In this document: positions 9,601-19,187 of the stretch, piece after piece
How positions within the stretch are numbered: the stretch's first letter is position 1
Layout of the letters: each line of letters starts with the position of its first letter
Assembly (NCBI GenBank): GCA_964425745.1
Contig: CAYRNW010000005.1
Coordinates: 1-64,000 of the forward strand
From: CALCNS01 sp964425745
GTDB lineage: Bacteria > Bacillota > JAAYKD01
DNA length: 64,000 bases
Direction of reading: 5' to 3'
Notes under the pieces: model-generated
Database searches by the model: none
The model's input: the letters and a program-made list of their open reading frames with translations, nothing else
Told to the model about the DNA's origin: nothing
Program-made: the position numbers and the translations under genes

Positions 9601-12600
9601 CTATACATACAATACCGCTGACCTCGTTGGCTCTGACTCACAAAGCACGTTAGATGCAGGTATCGCTCTCAATTGCACTGCAGATGCAGCAACGGCTGTG
9701 GGAAATGTTAATATCACAGGTAGTGATACCAATGCTAATGACGATTATGTCATCACAGTAACTACAGGCACCTTAACTGTTGAGAAAGCTACGATTACTG
9801 GTATTGGAACAAAGCCACCCGAGTTCGCACATTTAGTGAATATCACTGAGAATACGGATTTAGCGAGTTTGTTACCCTTAGTTACAACCGGTTCAGTTCA
9901 AGTCTTCTATGGAAACAATCACATAACCAATCTTCCTATTACATGGGCATTTGCTCCATCGACAGTCTATAATATTAAAGGTGCCGTGTATAAGCTTGAT
10001 GGTACGTTAAGTGTTGGTTCGAATTTCGAAACCTACACCGGTGCATATCAGGCAACGTTAACCCTTCAACCCATTACAGGAACCCTAACTTCAGTGGTGC
10101 CTCCTTCGGTAACGATTGCAAAAGTAACACAAACGAATGCAACAACCTATGCAAATTTTGAATTACCCACTTCTATAACCTTCAATTTAGACCAATCTAT
10201 AGGCGCTACCTCATTTACTGCACCGCAATGGAATCGCACCGTTAATGAATTGAAAGCCATTCCTGTTGAAACTTCATTACTCGTTACCTTGGTTCAAAGT
10301 GACGATGTAGGCAGTGTTCCTAGTTGGCTGACCATTGCACCTTTAACCGTCACTGTCAACGTGACCGAGAAATTAGTTATTCCTGCAACAGATATCACAA
10401 TATCGAACGCGACCATCACCTATGGAGATGCATTCACACCAACATCCAGTATTGCCAATGCAAGCACTTATGGTAATCCTTTGGTGACCTACTCGTTCAA
10501 AGATGCTCAGAATCAAGTTTTAGCAGAACAACCCAAAAAAGCAGGTACTTATACGATGATTGCGACCTACGAAAGCGACACGCACAAAGGTAGCAATGAG
10601 GCAATTTTTACGATTAGTCCAAAACCTGTTACAGTGGTTATTGAAGATAAGACTAGAATTTATGGGGTCGCCAATCCGGATTTGACATGGATTTTTGATA
10701 CCGGATTCAACATGATTGCTGGAGAAACCAATGACGACTTACTAGTAACTTTAACTAGCACAGCTGTCCTTAATACTCCGGTTGGTACTGACGTAGATAT
10801 TACGGGTGTTTCTACAAATACCAATTATCTTGTGACCTTCAAAGGCGAAACTGTTGGAACAACTGGAAAACTTACAATCACCAAATCTCCTTTAGCAACA
10901 CTAATTCCCACAATCTCTACCATACCAACTGTTACACCGGTACCCATTGGGTATCAATTGATTGGCTCATTAGCGAACGTCGCTGACACAGAATTGACGT
11001 GGCAATGGTATCGAGCTGGCAATGCAATTGCTGGTGAAACTGGAAAGACCTACACTGTCGTCAATGCAGATTCGAATCAGTTGATTACTGTTGAAGCAGA
11101 AGCAAAAGAGACCAACTATACAGGTACTTCAACGATTAGCAGCGCGTCGCAAATCGTGAAAGTGGCAGCAACAAGTTCGAAAGCGATTGTACTTAAAACG
11201 GACACCGATTCCGATGGCTTAACCGGTCCCGGAGATGTCTTGTCAGTCAGTTTAACGCTTTCTCCTGCAGAAGCAGCAACATCTTCGATGACCTACCAAT
11301 GGAAGCGTGACAATGTCGATATCACCGGAGCGACGAGTATCGATTACACCCTAACGAATGATGATGTTGATAAGAACATCTCCTTTGTGGTTACACTAAC
11401 CGGTGATTTCTCTGGTGTGTTTACTTCTGCACCCATCGCAGTCGGTAAAGCGTTATTGCAAGCCACTCTAACCCTAACCAATACCGGAGTTGCAGTAGGG
11501 GATACTCTAACAGCAACACCCACTGCAGTTTCTGCCTCAGCCGTGCAAGATACTGACTATGGTTTCGTCTGGATGCGAGACGGTCAAGTAATCGCCGGTT
11601 CGACTACCGATACTTATACCATTACAACCGCGGATCTTGGTAAGACCATTGATGCTAAACTAGTCGCAATGGGAATTACCTTCTCCGGCGAAGTGGTTTC
11701 AACCGGTGCAATCAGTATCCCGGCAACTGCTCCATCTGCCCCAACCCTAACGGGTTATGCAGGAGATAAAACCATATCAGTCAATTGGACAGAACCTGCA
11801 AATGGTGGAAGCCCCATAACACACTACTTGGTTCAAAAGGATGCAGATGCACCCATCGTCGTTGTAGCTCCAACAAAGAACTACAGCTTCACCGGCTTGA
11901 CAAATGGAACCAAGTATACAATTACGGTTTCTGCGGTAAACGTCATTGGCACGAGCACCGCGGCATCCTCAGACTTCACACCGGTAGCACCTCCTGAAGA
12001 TCCCTATGTCCCTCCAACACCGCCTCCGGCACCTCCCACCAATACCGTACCGGTGGTAGTAGATGGAGTTGACAAACCCGTTGCAACCACCGAAACCACC
12101 GAGGAAGAAGACGGAACTACTCAAACTACAATTACAACAAACGAAGATTTAACAACAGCAATTCAAGAATCAACAACCCAAGGTGCAACTGTTTCTTTAG
12201 CTTTCACAGAACCCGCTACCACCTACACCGGTGTCCTGACAGCCAAAACAGTTGAAGCTATGGAGGAAAAAGCCGCCGTTTTAGAAGTAAAGACCGAAAC
12301 CGCTACCTACACAATCCCGGCTGTTGAGCTTAATGTTCAACAGATTAGTGATCAAATCGGTTCCGAGGTAGCTTTGAAGGATATCAAGATTTCCGTTACC
12401 ATTTCTGAACCACCCGCTGACACAGTGCAAGTGATTAAAGATACGGCCGATGAAAACAACTTCACCTTAGTGGTTCAACCGGTGCGGTTCCAAGTCACGG
12501 CTACCTATGAAGATCAAAAAGTTGAAGTTTCTAAGTTTACCGGTTATGTGGAAAGAATGATTGCTATTCCCGACGGCGTAGATCCTTCAAAGATTACCAC

Positions 12601-13294
12601 CGCGGTGGTTCTTAACGAAGATGGAACCTTCAGTCATGTCCCAACGGTAATCGTTGAGATCAACGGCAAGTATTTTGCAAAGATTAACTCTCTCACAAAC
12701 TCAACATACACCGTAATCTACAATGAAAAAACCTTTGCTGACACACAAGGTCATTGGGCTGAAAAGGAAATCATCGATATGGGTTCAAGACTGATTGTTT
12801 CTGGAACCGGGAACAACAACTATGAACCAGACCGAGAGATCACCAGAGCGGAATTTGCCACGATTGTGGTAAGAGCCCTTGGATTAAGAGCTGGTAGCGG
12901 TACCAGCCAATTCCCAGATGTTACGAACAATAGTTGGTATGCTGGATTCATTCAAACTGCAGTTGAATATGGTTTGATCAATGGCTATGAAACCGGAAAC
13001 TTTGGTCCAAATGATGCCATTACTAGAGAACAAGCAATGACGATCATTGCTCGCGCCATGAACCAAACTAAACTCAACACTTCATTCTCTTCGGATCAGA
13101 TCGCCTTAACATTGGAAGCCTTTACCGATGGTTCCACTACGGCAGAGTATGCCAAAGCAGCGATTACTGCTTGTATCCAAAACGGAATCATATCGGGTAG
13201 AACAGCAACCACGATCGAACCGAAAGCAATGATCAGTAGAGCAGAAGTTGCGGTGATTGTTCGCAGACTATTAGTAAACAGTAACCTCATCTAA
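6694..13294 (+). CDS. Giant SLH-anchored surface protein with cohesin-like, MBG/YDG and Fn3 modules (spans assembly gap)
   Basis: GTG start with AGGGGGGGA upstream, 11 bases after the dockerin gene. Signal peptide, then a cohesin-like module (~35-180: GFSTKVSFDHNKIQPI), an Fn3-like segment, a putative Ig module (~337-430), MBG modules with YGD/YGT motifs, 84-residue YDG-type repeats around the gap, more MBG/Ig-like modules and an Fn3 module (coded near 11.73-11.99 kb). A Pro-rich linker (~12.0 kb) follows, then about 220 residues of unrecognised sequence, then three SLH domains (~12.73-13.29 kb) that would bind secondary cell-wall polymer. Frames left and right of the 100 N differ by one base. 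A gap of 108 + 252n bases restores one frame, giving at least 2202 residues. Role inferred: cell-wall-bound scaffold or adhesin. Confidence 0.8.
8479..8974 (+). repeat. 252-bp tandem repeats (84-residue YDG-type modules)
   Basis: ACCCCACTGGAACTCACTTA occurs at 8479 and 8723, and TCGTCACAGTCAGTGGATTA at 8634 and 8886; the second pair gives a period of 252 bp. The copies are essentially identical where both are seen, which explains the collapsed assembly. Each encodes a module starting LELTYTLSANNKVYNGT and ending KAGNYTITDP. Confidence 0.85.
8534..8633. other. Assembly gap of 100 N inside a tandem repeat
   Basis: Exactly 100 N, a conventional placeholder for unknown length. Flanking sequence belongs to a 252-bp repeat. 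Position 8533 corresponds to 8777 in the intact copy, and 8634 corresponds to 8886, so the missing stretch is 108 bases plus any number of whole repeats. Confidence 0.95.
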
Positions 13295-13316
13295 TCGGAA
13301 TCCCCGAAACAATGTT

Positions 13317-13352
13317 ATGCACTCCGCTCTTTTGGGTGGAGTGCATTTCTTT
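13317..13352 (+). terminator. Intrinsic terminator of the surface-protein cluster
   Basis: Perfect 9-bp stem ATGCACTCC (13317-13325) with GGAGTGCAT (13338-13346), then TTCTTTT. It lies 22 bases after the SLH protein stop and separates the surface cluster from the aminotransferase gene. Confidence 0.8.
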
Positions 13353-13460
13353 TACGATTCCATAGAATTCATCATGATTTATGATATAAACGGCAGGAGT
13401 TTCGATTATAGAGGAAGAACTGAACAACCAAGACTAAAAAAAAGAGTAGGAGTGAGTTAA

Positions 13461-14651
13461 TTGGAATATGTCTTTTCAAAGAGGATTTCAGCGATGCAAC
13501 CTTCTGCAATTCGTGAGATTCTTAAGGCTACGGCCGACCCCAAAATCATCCCCTTTGCAGCCGGAAACCCAGCACCGGAAGCTTTTCCTGTAGAAGCAAT
13601 CGTTCGGTTCACAGAAGAGATTTATCGTGAAAATCCGATTGCAGCATTGCAATATTCCCTTACCGAAGGTTACCCACCCTTACGTCAAGCCATGCGGGAG
13701 TATTTGAAAACCACCTATGGGATTGGACGTGAATTTGACGAAGTTAATATTATTTCGGGCGGCCAACAGGCAATGGATTATGCGGCAAAAGTTCTTTGCA
13801 ATGAAGGAGATACGGTAATTTGTGAAAACCCCAGTTTCATTGGCAGCTTGAATACTTTCCGTTCATACAGCCTCAATTTGGTTGGATTACCCATGGAAAA
13901 CGATGGCATCCGTCCCGAAGATTTGGAAAAAGCATTGCTTGAAAATCCAAACACCAAAATCATCTACCTAATTCCAACTTTCCAAAATCCATCCGGTCGT
14001 ACCATGAGTTTAGAAAAACGAAAAGCAATTTATGAAATTGCGGTTAAGCATAAAGTGATGATCGTAGAAGATAACCCCTATGGTGAACTTCGTTTCAGAG
14101 GGGAACATATTCCTAGCATCAAGTCCATGGATGAAGCAGGGGTAGTGCTCTACTGTGGCTCCTACTCCAAAGTAATTTCCCCGGGGATGCGTGTTGGTTT
14201 TGTTGTTGGGCCGAAACCTGTCATGGCCAAGATGACCATTGCCAAGCAATGTAATGATGTACATGCCAATATTTTAGCACAGATGATTGTTCATCGCTTG
14301 CTGACACAATATGATTTCCCGGCTCATCTGGAACGGTTACGCGGAATTTACAAACACAAATGTCAGCTAATGCTCGATAGCCTAGATCGCCTTATGCCTA
14401 CAGTGGTTCACACCGTGCCAGACGGGGGATTATTTGTTTGGTGTGATTTACCCCAAGGAGTCAATATTCACGAGTTCACGAAAGCAGCTCTGCAAGCAGG
14501 CGTGGCCATAGTTCCCGGCAACAATTTCTTTGTTGATTCCACACAACCTACACAGTCTGTTAGGCTTAATTACTCCACACCCAAAGATGAGCAGTTAGTG
14601 CGTGGCATTGAAATTTTAGCTGATTTGCTAAATAACTGGGAAAAGAAGTAA
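13461..14651 (+). CDS. PLP-dependent class I/II aminotransferase (2-aminoadipate/aromatic type)
   Basis: A 396-residue fold-type I aminotransferase. Visible hallmarks are GGQQAMDYAAKVL (cofactor phosphate site), IPTFQNPSGRTMS, EDNPYGELRF with the cofactor-contacting Asp and Tyr, the SYSKVISPGMRVG motif with the Schiff-base lysine, and a C-terminal RLNYS with substrate-carboxylate Arg. This pattern fits the LysN/ArAT-like family that transfers amino groups from 2-aminoadipate, aromatic or branched amino acids; exact substrate cannot be read. TTG start with AGGAGTGAG 5 bases upstream; the next in-frame ATG (residue 12) lacks a ribosome binding site and would remove conserved residues. Monocistronic: terminators lie on both sides. 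Confidence 0.85.
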   Translation: MEYVFSKRISAMQPSAIREILKATADPKIIPFAAGNPAPEAFPVEAIVRFTEEIYRENPIAALQYSLTEGYPPLRQAMREYLKTTYGIGREFDEVNIISGGQQAMDYAAKVLCNEGDTVICENPSFIGSLNTFRSYSLNLVGLPMENDGIRPEDLEKALLENPNTKIIYLIPTFQNPSGRTMSLEKRKAIYEIAVKHKVMIVEDNPYGELRFRGEHIPSIKSMDEAGVVLYCGSYSKVISPGMRVGFVVGPKPVMAKMTIAKQCNDVHANILAQMIVHRLLTQYDFPAHLERLRGIYKHKCQLMLDSLDRLMPTVVHTVPDGGLFVWCDLPQGVNIHEFTKAALQAGVAIVPGNNFFVDSTQPTQSVRLNYSTPKDEQLVRGIEILADLLNNWEKK

Positions 14652-14658
14652 ATATGCA

Positions 14659-14696
14659 GATAAGGGCCATCTCAACATCTGCTGAGATGGCCTATC
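14659..14696 (+). terminator. Hairpin after the aminotransferase gene
   Basis: GGCCATCTCA (14665-14674) pairs perfectly with TGAGATGGCC (14683-14692), and outer GATA/TATC adds four pairs. There is no good T-tract (CATTTG follows), so termination may be partial. The next gene begins 25 bases downstream. Confidence 0.5.
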
Positions 14697-14720
14697 CATT
14701 TGAAAAGAGGTGGCAACAGA

Positions 14721-15548
14721 ATGGGTCCCCGAAGTAGTAAAAGAGAAAAGCAGAAAAAACGACCCGTTCGGTTTCTGCTGATTTTAGCAATGATCGGTGC
14801 CTTAGCCCTTGGCTTTTTTGCAAGTCCGATCTTAATCAATATCATTGATCTAAGAGTCGGTGGAGTCACAACGGAGATCAATTCTCCTTGGCGTTGGTTT
14901 TTGTCCTTTTTGGGCAAACAAGAAGATCCGAATCAGGAGATTCCGCCTGAACCGGAAAAACCAATTTACCCAGATCAAGCCTTCTCAGTAAAATTCTCTT
15001 CTTTCTCATTTTGGCGATTGCAATTAGCATTCAGCAACCAAAAAGAATGGGCAGAGGAAGAACAAAAGCGCTTAACAGAACAGGGAATCCAGGTTCATTA
15101 TGAGGACACGGAAACTGGGTTGATTATGTTCTTAGGACCTTTTTTGACATCAGGTAAGGCAGAGGAGCAGGTGGACTTCGCAGCAGAGCTAGGGTACCCC
15201 GATGCTTTTCCTGTAGTCTGGGAGTGGCCTGAAGCGGAATCAGAAATGGTTGAATCGGAGGATGAACTTTATACATTCGCCAAAGCGGTCACTGCTTATA
15301 ATCTCTTAGCAAACCAAATTTTTTCAGATCAAGCAGACAACCAATCCTTAAATTCCGAAATACAAAATTTGTTGAATACCCAGTATGTATTCGCTACAGA
15401 GGAGCAGGAAGTCTTGTGGAATGAATCTCTGCTTGCTCTTCAAAAGGGAGTGAATCAAGCAGGGGATATCATGCTTCTTAAAGAGAGTATTATGTTTCGT
15501 CTCAATGATTTTCGGAACATGTTTTTGAATAGAGCTGAGACAGAATGA
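14721..15548 (+). CDS. Membrane-anchored protein with SPOR-like domain
   Basis: A 275-residue protein with a very basic N-terminus (SSKREKQKKRPVR), one membrane helix (~residues 15-40) and an extracytoplasmic part. Residues ~85-165 resemble a SPOR-type peptidoglycan-binding fold: FSVKFSSFSFWRLQLAFSNQ, then GLIMFLGPFLTSGKAEEQ and YPDAFPVVW, matching the family's beta-alpha-beta pattern with a GPF motif. The C-terminal ~90 residues look helical and unassigned. Family members act at the septum or in sporulation; this role is inferred. Start 14721 chosen because AGAGGTGG lies 7 bases upstream; a TTG at 14700 has none. Confidence 0.6.
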   Translation: MGPRSSKREKQKKRPVRFLLILAMIGALALGFFASPILINIIDLRVGGVTTEINSPWRWFLSFLGKQEDPNQEIPPEPEKPIYPDQAFSVKFSSFSFWRLQLAFSNQKEWAEEEQKRLTEQGIQVHYEDTETGLIMFLGPFLTSGKAEEQVDFAAELGYPDAFPVVWEWPEAESEMVESEDELYTFAKAVTAYNLLANQIFSDQADNQSLNSEIQNLLNTQYVFATEEQEVLWNESLLALQKGVNQAGDIMLLKESIMFRLNDFRNMFLNRAETE

Positions 15549-15586
15549 CAAAAAGACAGATTCCTGTAAACTTTGTGAAAATTATG

Positions 15587-15617
15587 TTGTTTTATGATCG
15601 TACCTTTGTGGTATAAT
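15587..15617 (+). promoter_or_regulatory. Probable sigma-A promoter of the rnf operon
   Basis: A perfect TATAAT (15612-15617) carries an extended -10 TG at 15609-15610. The -35 is weaker, TTGTTT at 15587-15592 with 19-bp spacing. It is the only good promoter upstream of rnfC, 64 bases before its start codon. Confidence 0.6.
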
Positions 15618-15680
15618 GAACAAAGTAATGGTTAATATCGTGAAAAATAGTACAGAGAATCACAATAAGAGGTGACATTC

Positions 15681-17003
15681 ATGCGCTTAAAAACATTTCG
15701 TGGCGGTATTCATCCACCCAAAAATAAGTTTACCGCATTGGACGCTATCAGACCAATGACCGTTCCACAACTTGTGGTTATCCCCTTACAGCAGCATGTA
15801 GGGGCTCCTTGTCAACCCCTTGTCAAAGTAGGGGACCTTGTCAAAATGGGCCAAAAAATCGGCGAAGCGAAAGCTTTTGTCAGTGCACCGGTGCATGCAA
15901 GTGTATCGGGAAAAGTCAAAGCGATCGGTTTAGTCGATGGTACATTAGGCAAAAAAATCATGGCAATCACCATTGAAAATGATTACCAAGATACGCCCGA
16001 TGAATCGATTTCGGGTCAAAAGAATTTAGACAATATGACCCCTGACGATATTCGTAACATGGTGCGTGAAGCTGGTATCGTTGGCTTGGGTGGGGCAGGT
16101 TTTCCTACCTCCGTAAAATTGTCTCCGCCAGCCGATAAAAAAATCGAAATGTTGATTATGAACGGGGTCGAATGTGAACCTTATTTAACATGTGATCAAC
16201 GCGTCATTATAGAAGAAACCGATACCATGATTCTTGGTATACGCGCTATGATGAAAGCATTAGGTGTAAATCACGCATATATTGGAATCAAGATTACCAT
16301 GGAAGGAGCTATTGAAGCTCTTCATGAGAAGATCCTTAATGAAAAAGGGATTGATGTTGTTCCATTGGTACCTAAATACCCACAAGGGGAAGAACGTCAA
16401 TTGATTTATGCCGTCACCGGAAGAGAAGTTCCTTCGGGTGGTCTTCCACATGATGTGGGGGTTGTAGTAGCGAACGTTGCAACTGCTTGGGCAATTGGAC
16501 GAACCTTGCAAACAGGAATGCCTCTCATTGAAAGAATTATGACAGTGGGTGGAGCGGTTCAAAATCCAGGCAATTTCACTGTGCGAGTTGGAACCAAGAT
16601 TGAAGATATGATGATGGCTGTCGGTGGTTACAGTGGTACACCCGGAAGCATTATTGTTGGGGGACCCTTGACCGGGTTTGCGCAATTCCACACCAACATT
16701 CCGTTAACCAAGCAAAACAACGGCTTTGTAGTGTTAACAAAAGAGCAAGCAGAGCCGGGCGAAATGACCGACTGCATCCATTGTGGGCTTTGCGTTCAAG
16801 CATGTCCCTGTCGGCTAGTTCCTCATCAGCTGTCAAAGTATGCGAAGAATGGCGATACTGCCGGTCTTGAGCAATTTAATATCCTAGATTGTCGTGAATG
16901 TTCTTCCTGTGCATACGTTTGTCCGGCTAAAATTCCACTACTCCATTATATGAGAGTCGGTAAGAATTATGTGATGGCCAAACGGGCCGAACAGAAGAAG
17001 TAG
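15681..17003 (+). CDS. rnfC: Rnf electron transport complex subunit C
   Basis: A 440-residue RnfC, the peripheral subunit that carries NADH/FMN and Fe-S centres of the ferredoxin:NAD+ oxidoreductase. Visible: an N-terminal barrel-sandwich region (SAPVHASVSGKVKAI), the GLGGAGFPTSVKL Rossmann-like NADH motif, NGVECEPYLTCD, and two ferredoxin motifs near the C-terminus, CIHCGLCVQACPC and CRECSSCAYVCPA. ATG 15681 is preferred over a GTG at 15672 because AAGAGGTGA sits 6 bases before it. First gene of rnfCDEAB. Length fits clostridial RnfC. Confidence 0.96.
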   Translation: MRLKTFRGGIHPPKNKFTALDAIRPMTVPQLVVIPLQQHVGAPCQPLVKVGDLVKMGQKIGEAKAFVSAPVHASVSGKVKAIGLVDGTLGKKIMAITIENDYQDTPDESISGQKNLDNMTPDDIRNMVREAGIVGLGGAGFPTSVKLSPPADKKIEMLIMNGVECEPYLTCDQRVIIEETDTMILGIRAMMKALGVNHAYIGIKITMEGAIEALHEKILNEKGIDVVPLVPKYPQGEERQLIYAVTGREVPSGGLPHDVGVVVANVATAWAIGRTLQTGMPLIERIMTVGGAVQNPGNFTVRVGTKIEDMMMAVGGYSGTPGSIIVGGPLTGFAQFHTNIPLTKQNNGFVVLTKEQAEPGEMTDCIHCGLCVQACPCRLVPHQLSKYAKNGDTAGLEQFNILDCRECSSCAYVCPAKIPLLHYMRVGKNYVMAKRAEQKK

Positions 17004-17019
17004 AAAGGAGCGAAGGAAA

Positions 17020-17967
17020 ATGGATGAAATGAAACTGATCGTTCAGGCGCCACCGCACATTCGTTCGCCCCTGACAACCAAAAAGATTATGTTCACTGTG
17101 GTATTAGCTTTGATTCCCGCTGCTTCAGCAGGTGTTGTCTTCTTTGGCATGAGAGCATTGCTTCATATGGTATTGAGCATTGCTGCTGCCGTTTTAACGG
17201 AGTTTGTTTTGCAAAGATTGCTTCGAAAAAAAGTGACCATTGCTGACGGTTCTGCCGTTCTAACGGGCTTATTACTAGGGATGAACCTGCCGGTCGCTGC
17301 CCCCTTATGGATTGGTGTAGTAGGTTCGATTTTTGCAATTTCCATTGTAAAACAGGCTTTTGGTGGATTAGGACAAAACTTTATGAATCCGGCGTTAGCT
17401 GCAAGAGCCATGCTCATGGCCGCTTGGCCGAATCAAATGGTTCAATGGGTGACCCCATTAGATGCCATTGCCACAGCAACCCCTTTAGCGATTGCCAAAG
17501 CAGGGATTCCTGACACTGCAACCCTGCCCTTACTGTGGGATATGTTTATTGGGTTTATTGGTGGCAGTATAGGGGAAACATCCGCATTAGCGCTCTTAGT
17601 GGGTGGAATTTATCTAATTTATAAAGAATTAATCGATTATCGGATTCCGCTCGCATACTTAGGAACGGTCTTCATACTTGCCAGTATTTTTGGAGCTGAC
17701 GGGTTGAACTCTGGCCTCTTCCACTTGTTGGCTGGTGGGGTCATGATTGGTGCAATCTTCATGGCTACGGATTACGTCACCTCTCCTTCAACCGCAACGG
17801 GACGCTGGATTTACGGCATCGGTTGTGGGTTGATTACGATTATGATTCGGTTCTGGGGTTCATATCCGGAAGGTGTTTCATTTTCGATTTTATTAATGAA
17901 CATTGTCGCTCCGCTGATTGAACGCTTCACCATACCCAGGAAATTCGGGGAGGTTAAGAAAAAATGA
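17020..17967 (+). CDS. rnfD: Rnf electron transport complex subunit D
   Basis: A 315-residue integral membrane subunit of the Rnf ion pump with the family pattern SPHIRSP-like start (PPHIRSPLTTKKIM), GGLGQNFMNPALAARA and ATDYVTSPSTATGRWIYG. RnfD normally carries covalent FMN on the threonine of an S-G-A-T-type motif. Here the aligned segment is DAIATATPLA, with Thr154 kept but A-T instead of S-G before it. AAAGGAG lies upstream of the start. Its stop overlaps the rnfE start as ATGA, so nothing fits between them, although rnfG usually does in Bacillota. Confidence 0.94.
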   Translation: MDEMKLIVQAPPHIRSPLTTKKIMFTVVLALIPAASAGVVFFGMRALLHMVLSIAAAVLTEFVLQRLLRKKVTIADGSAVLTGLLLGMNLPVAAPLWIGVVGSIFAISIVKQAFGGLGQNFMNPALAARAMLMAAWPNQMVQWVTPLDAIATATPLAIAKAGIPDTATLPLLWDMFIGFIGGSIGETSALALLVGGIYLIYKELIDYRIPLAYLGTVFILASIFGADGLNSGLFHLLAGGVMIGAIFMATDYVTSPSTATGRWIYGIGCGLITIMIRFWGSYPEGVSFSILLMNIVAPLIERFTIPRKFGEVKKK

Positions 17968-18569
17968 ACAATAAATATTTAAAAACCTTAACCAACGGAC
18001 TTGTGACCGAAAATCCCTTATTCCGGTTAGTTTTGGGAACCTGCCCTTCTTTAGCAGTCACGAGTGCTGTAGAAAATGGGTTTTGGATGGGAATTTTGGT
18101 TACCTTCGTCTTAACCTGTTCCAATGTCCTTATATCCATGCTACGCAAGGTCATTCCTGCAAAAATTAGAATTCCTTGTTTTATCGTTATCATTGCTACT
18201 TTTGTTACTATTGTAGATTTAGTCATGGAAGCTTATTTGCCTGCGATGCATAAAACATTGGGCATTTTCATTCCTTTAATTGTTGTTAACTGTATCATTC
18301 TTGCTCGTGCAGAAAGTTTTGCTTCCAAGAACAACGTGGTGCTTTCGGCCCTTGACGGCGTTGGTATGGGGTTGGGTTTCATGGGTGCTTTGATGATCGT
18401 TGCTACCTTCCGTGAGATTCTTGGCAATGGCACCTTCTTTGGATTCCATGTAATGGGAGAAGGATTCCCCGTTGCTAAAATTATGGTTCAAGCTCCCGGT
18501 GCTTTCTTAACACTGGGTTTGGTATTAGGAGCAATCAATCTAGTTGCCAATCATAAAAAAGCCGCGTAA
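17964..18569 (+). CDS. rnfE: Rnf electron transport complex subunit E
   Basis: A 201-residue polytopic membrane subunit of the Rnf complex, homologous to NqrD. Identified by the N-terminal LTNGLVTENPLFRLVLGTCP block and the conserved VVNCIILARAE segment, whose cysteine helps bind the intramembrane Fe-S centre shared with RnfA. The start codon overlaps the rnfD stop (ATGA), giving translational coupling. A consensus GGGGAGG lies just upstream inside rnfD. Usual length for the family. Confidence 0.95.
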   Translation: MNNKYLKTLTNGLVTENPLFRLVLGTCPSLAVTSAVENGFWMGILVTFVLTCSNVLISMLRKVIPAKIRIPCFIVIIATFVTIVDLVMEAYLPAMHKTLGIFIPLIVVNCIILARAESFASKNNVVLSALDGVGMGLGFMGALMIVATFREILGNGTFFGFHVMGEGFPVAKIMVQAPGAFLTLGLVLGAINLVANHKKAA

Positions 18570-18584
18570 AAGGAGGGAATGGGA

Positions 18585-19175
18585 ATGCAGTTTGTTTCTA
18601 TTTTAATTGCTGGTATTTTGATCAACAACTTTATCTTTGTTAAGTTCCTTGGTATTTGCCCGTTCCTCGGTGTTTCACAAAAAGTTGAGACCGCGGTCGG
18701 CATGGGTGTTGCAGTTACATTTGTTATGACTGTTGCATCCGGAGTTACTTGGTTGGTTCAACACTATATCCTAGAACAGTTTGGGATTCCATTTATGCAG
18801 ACGGTTGCCTTCATTTTGGTTGTTGCTGCATTGGTTCAGTTTGTGGAAATGGTCATTCAAAAAGTCAGCCCAACCTTGTATCAAGCGTTAGGAGTGTACT
18901 TACCGCTAATTACAACCAACTGTGCTGTATTGGGTGTAACCGTTTTGAACATTCAAGCGGAATATAATTTCTTCTACGCAATGGTCAATGGCTTTGCTTC
19001 TGCTTTGGGCTTTTTGCTCGCCATCACCCTCATGGCAGGTGTCCGCGAAAAATTGGCGTTCTCTTCAATCCCCAAAGCATTACAAGGATTCCCCATGGCT
19101 TTTATTACAGCTGGCCTAATGGCAATGGCCTTTTATGGATTCCAAGGCTTATTTAAAGACTTTCTCATTTTATAA
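18585..19175 (+). CDS. rnfA: Rnf electron transport complex subunit A
   Basis: A 196-residue membrane subunit homologous to NqrE. Marks are INNFIFVKFLGICPFLGVS at the N-terminus and TTNCAVLGVTVLN with the Fe-S cysteine facing that of RnfE. Of two adjacent ATG codons, 18585 is chosen because the AGGAGGG at 18571-18577 is 7 bases away; the ATG at 18579 is too close. It follows rnfE by 15 bases. Confidence 0.95.
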   Translation: MQFVSILIAGILINNFIFVKFLGICPFLGVSQKVETAVGMGVAVTFVMTVASGVTWLVQHYILEQFGIPFMQTVAFILVVAALVQFVEMVIQKVSPTLYQALGVYLPLITTNCAVLGVTVLNIQAEYNFFYAMVNGFASALGFLLAITLMAGVREKLAFSSIPKALQGFPMAFITAGLMAMAFYGFQGLFKDFLIL

Positions 19176-19187
19176 GGAGGCACTCAG

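Noticed and set aside
16260..16691. 143-codon minus-strand frame inside rnfC.
   Set aside because: Fully antisense to a conserved Rnf subunit, with no ribosome site; a shadow frame.
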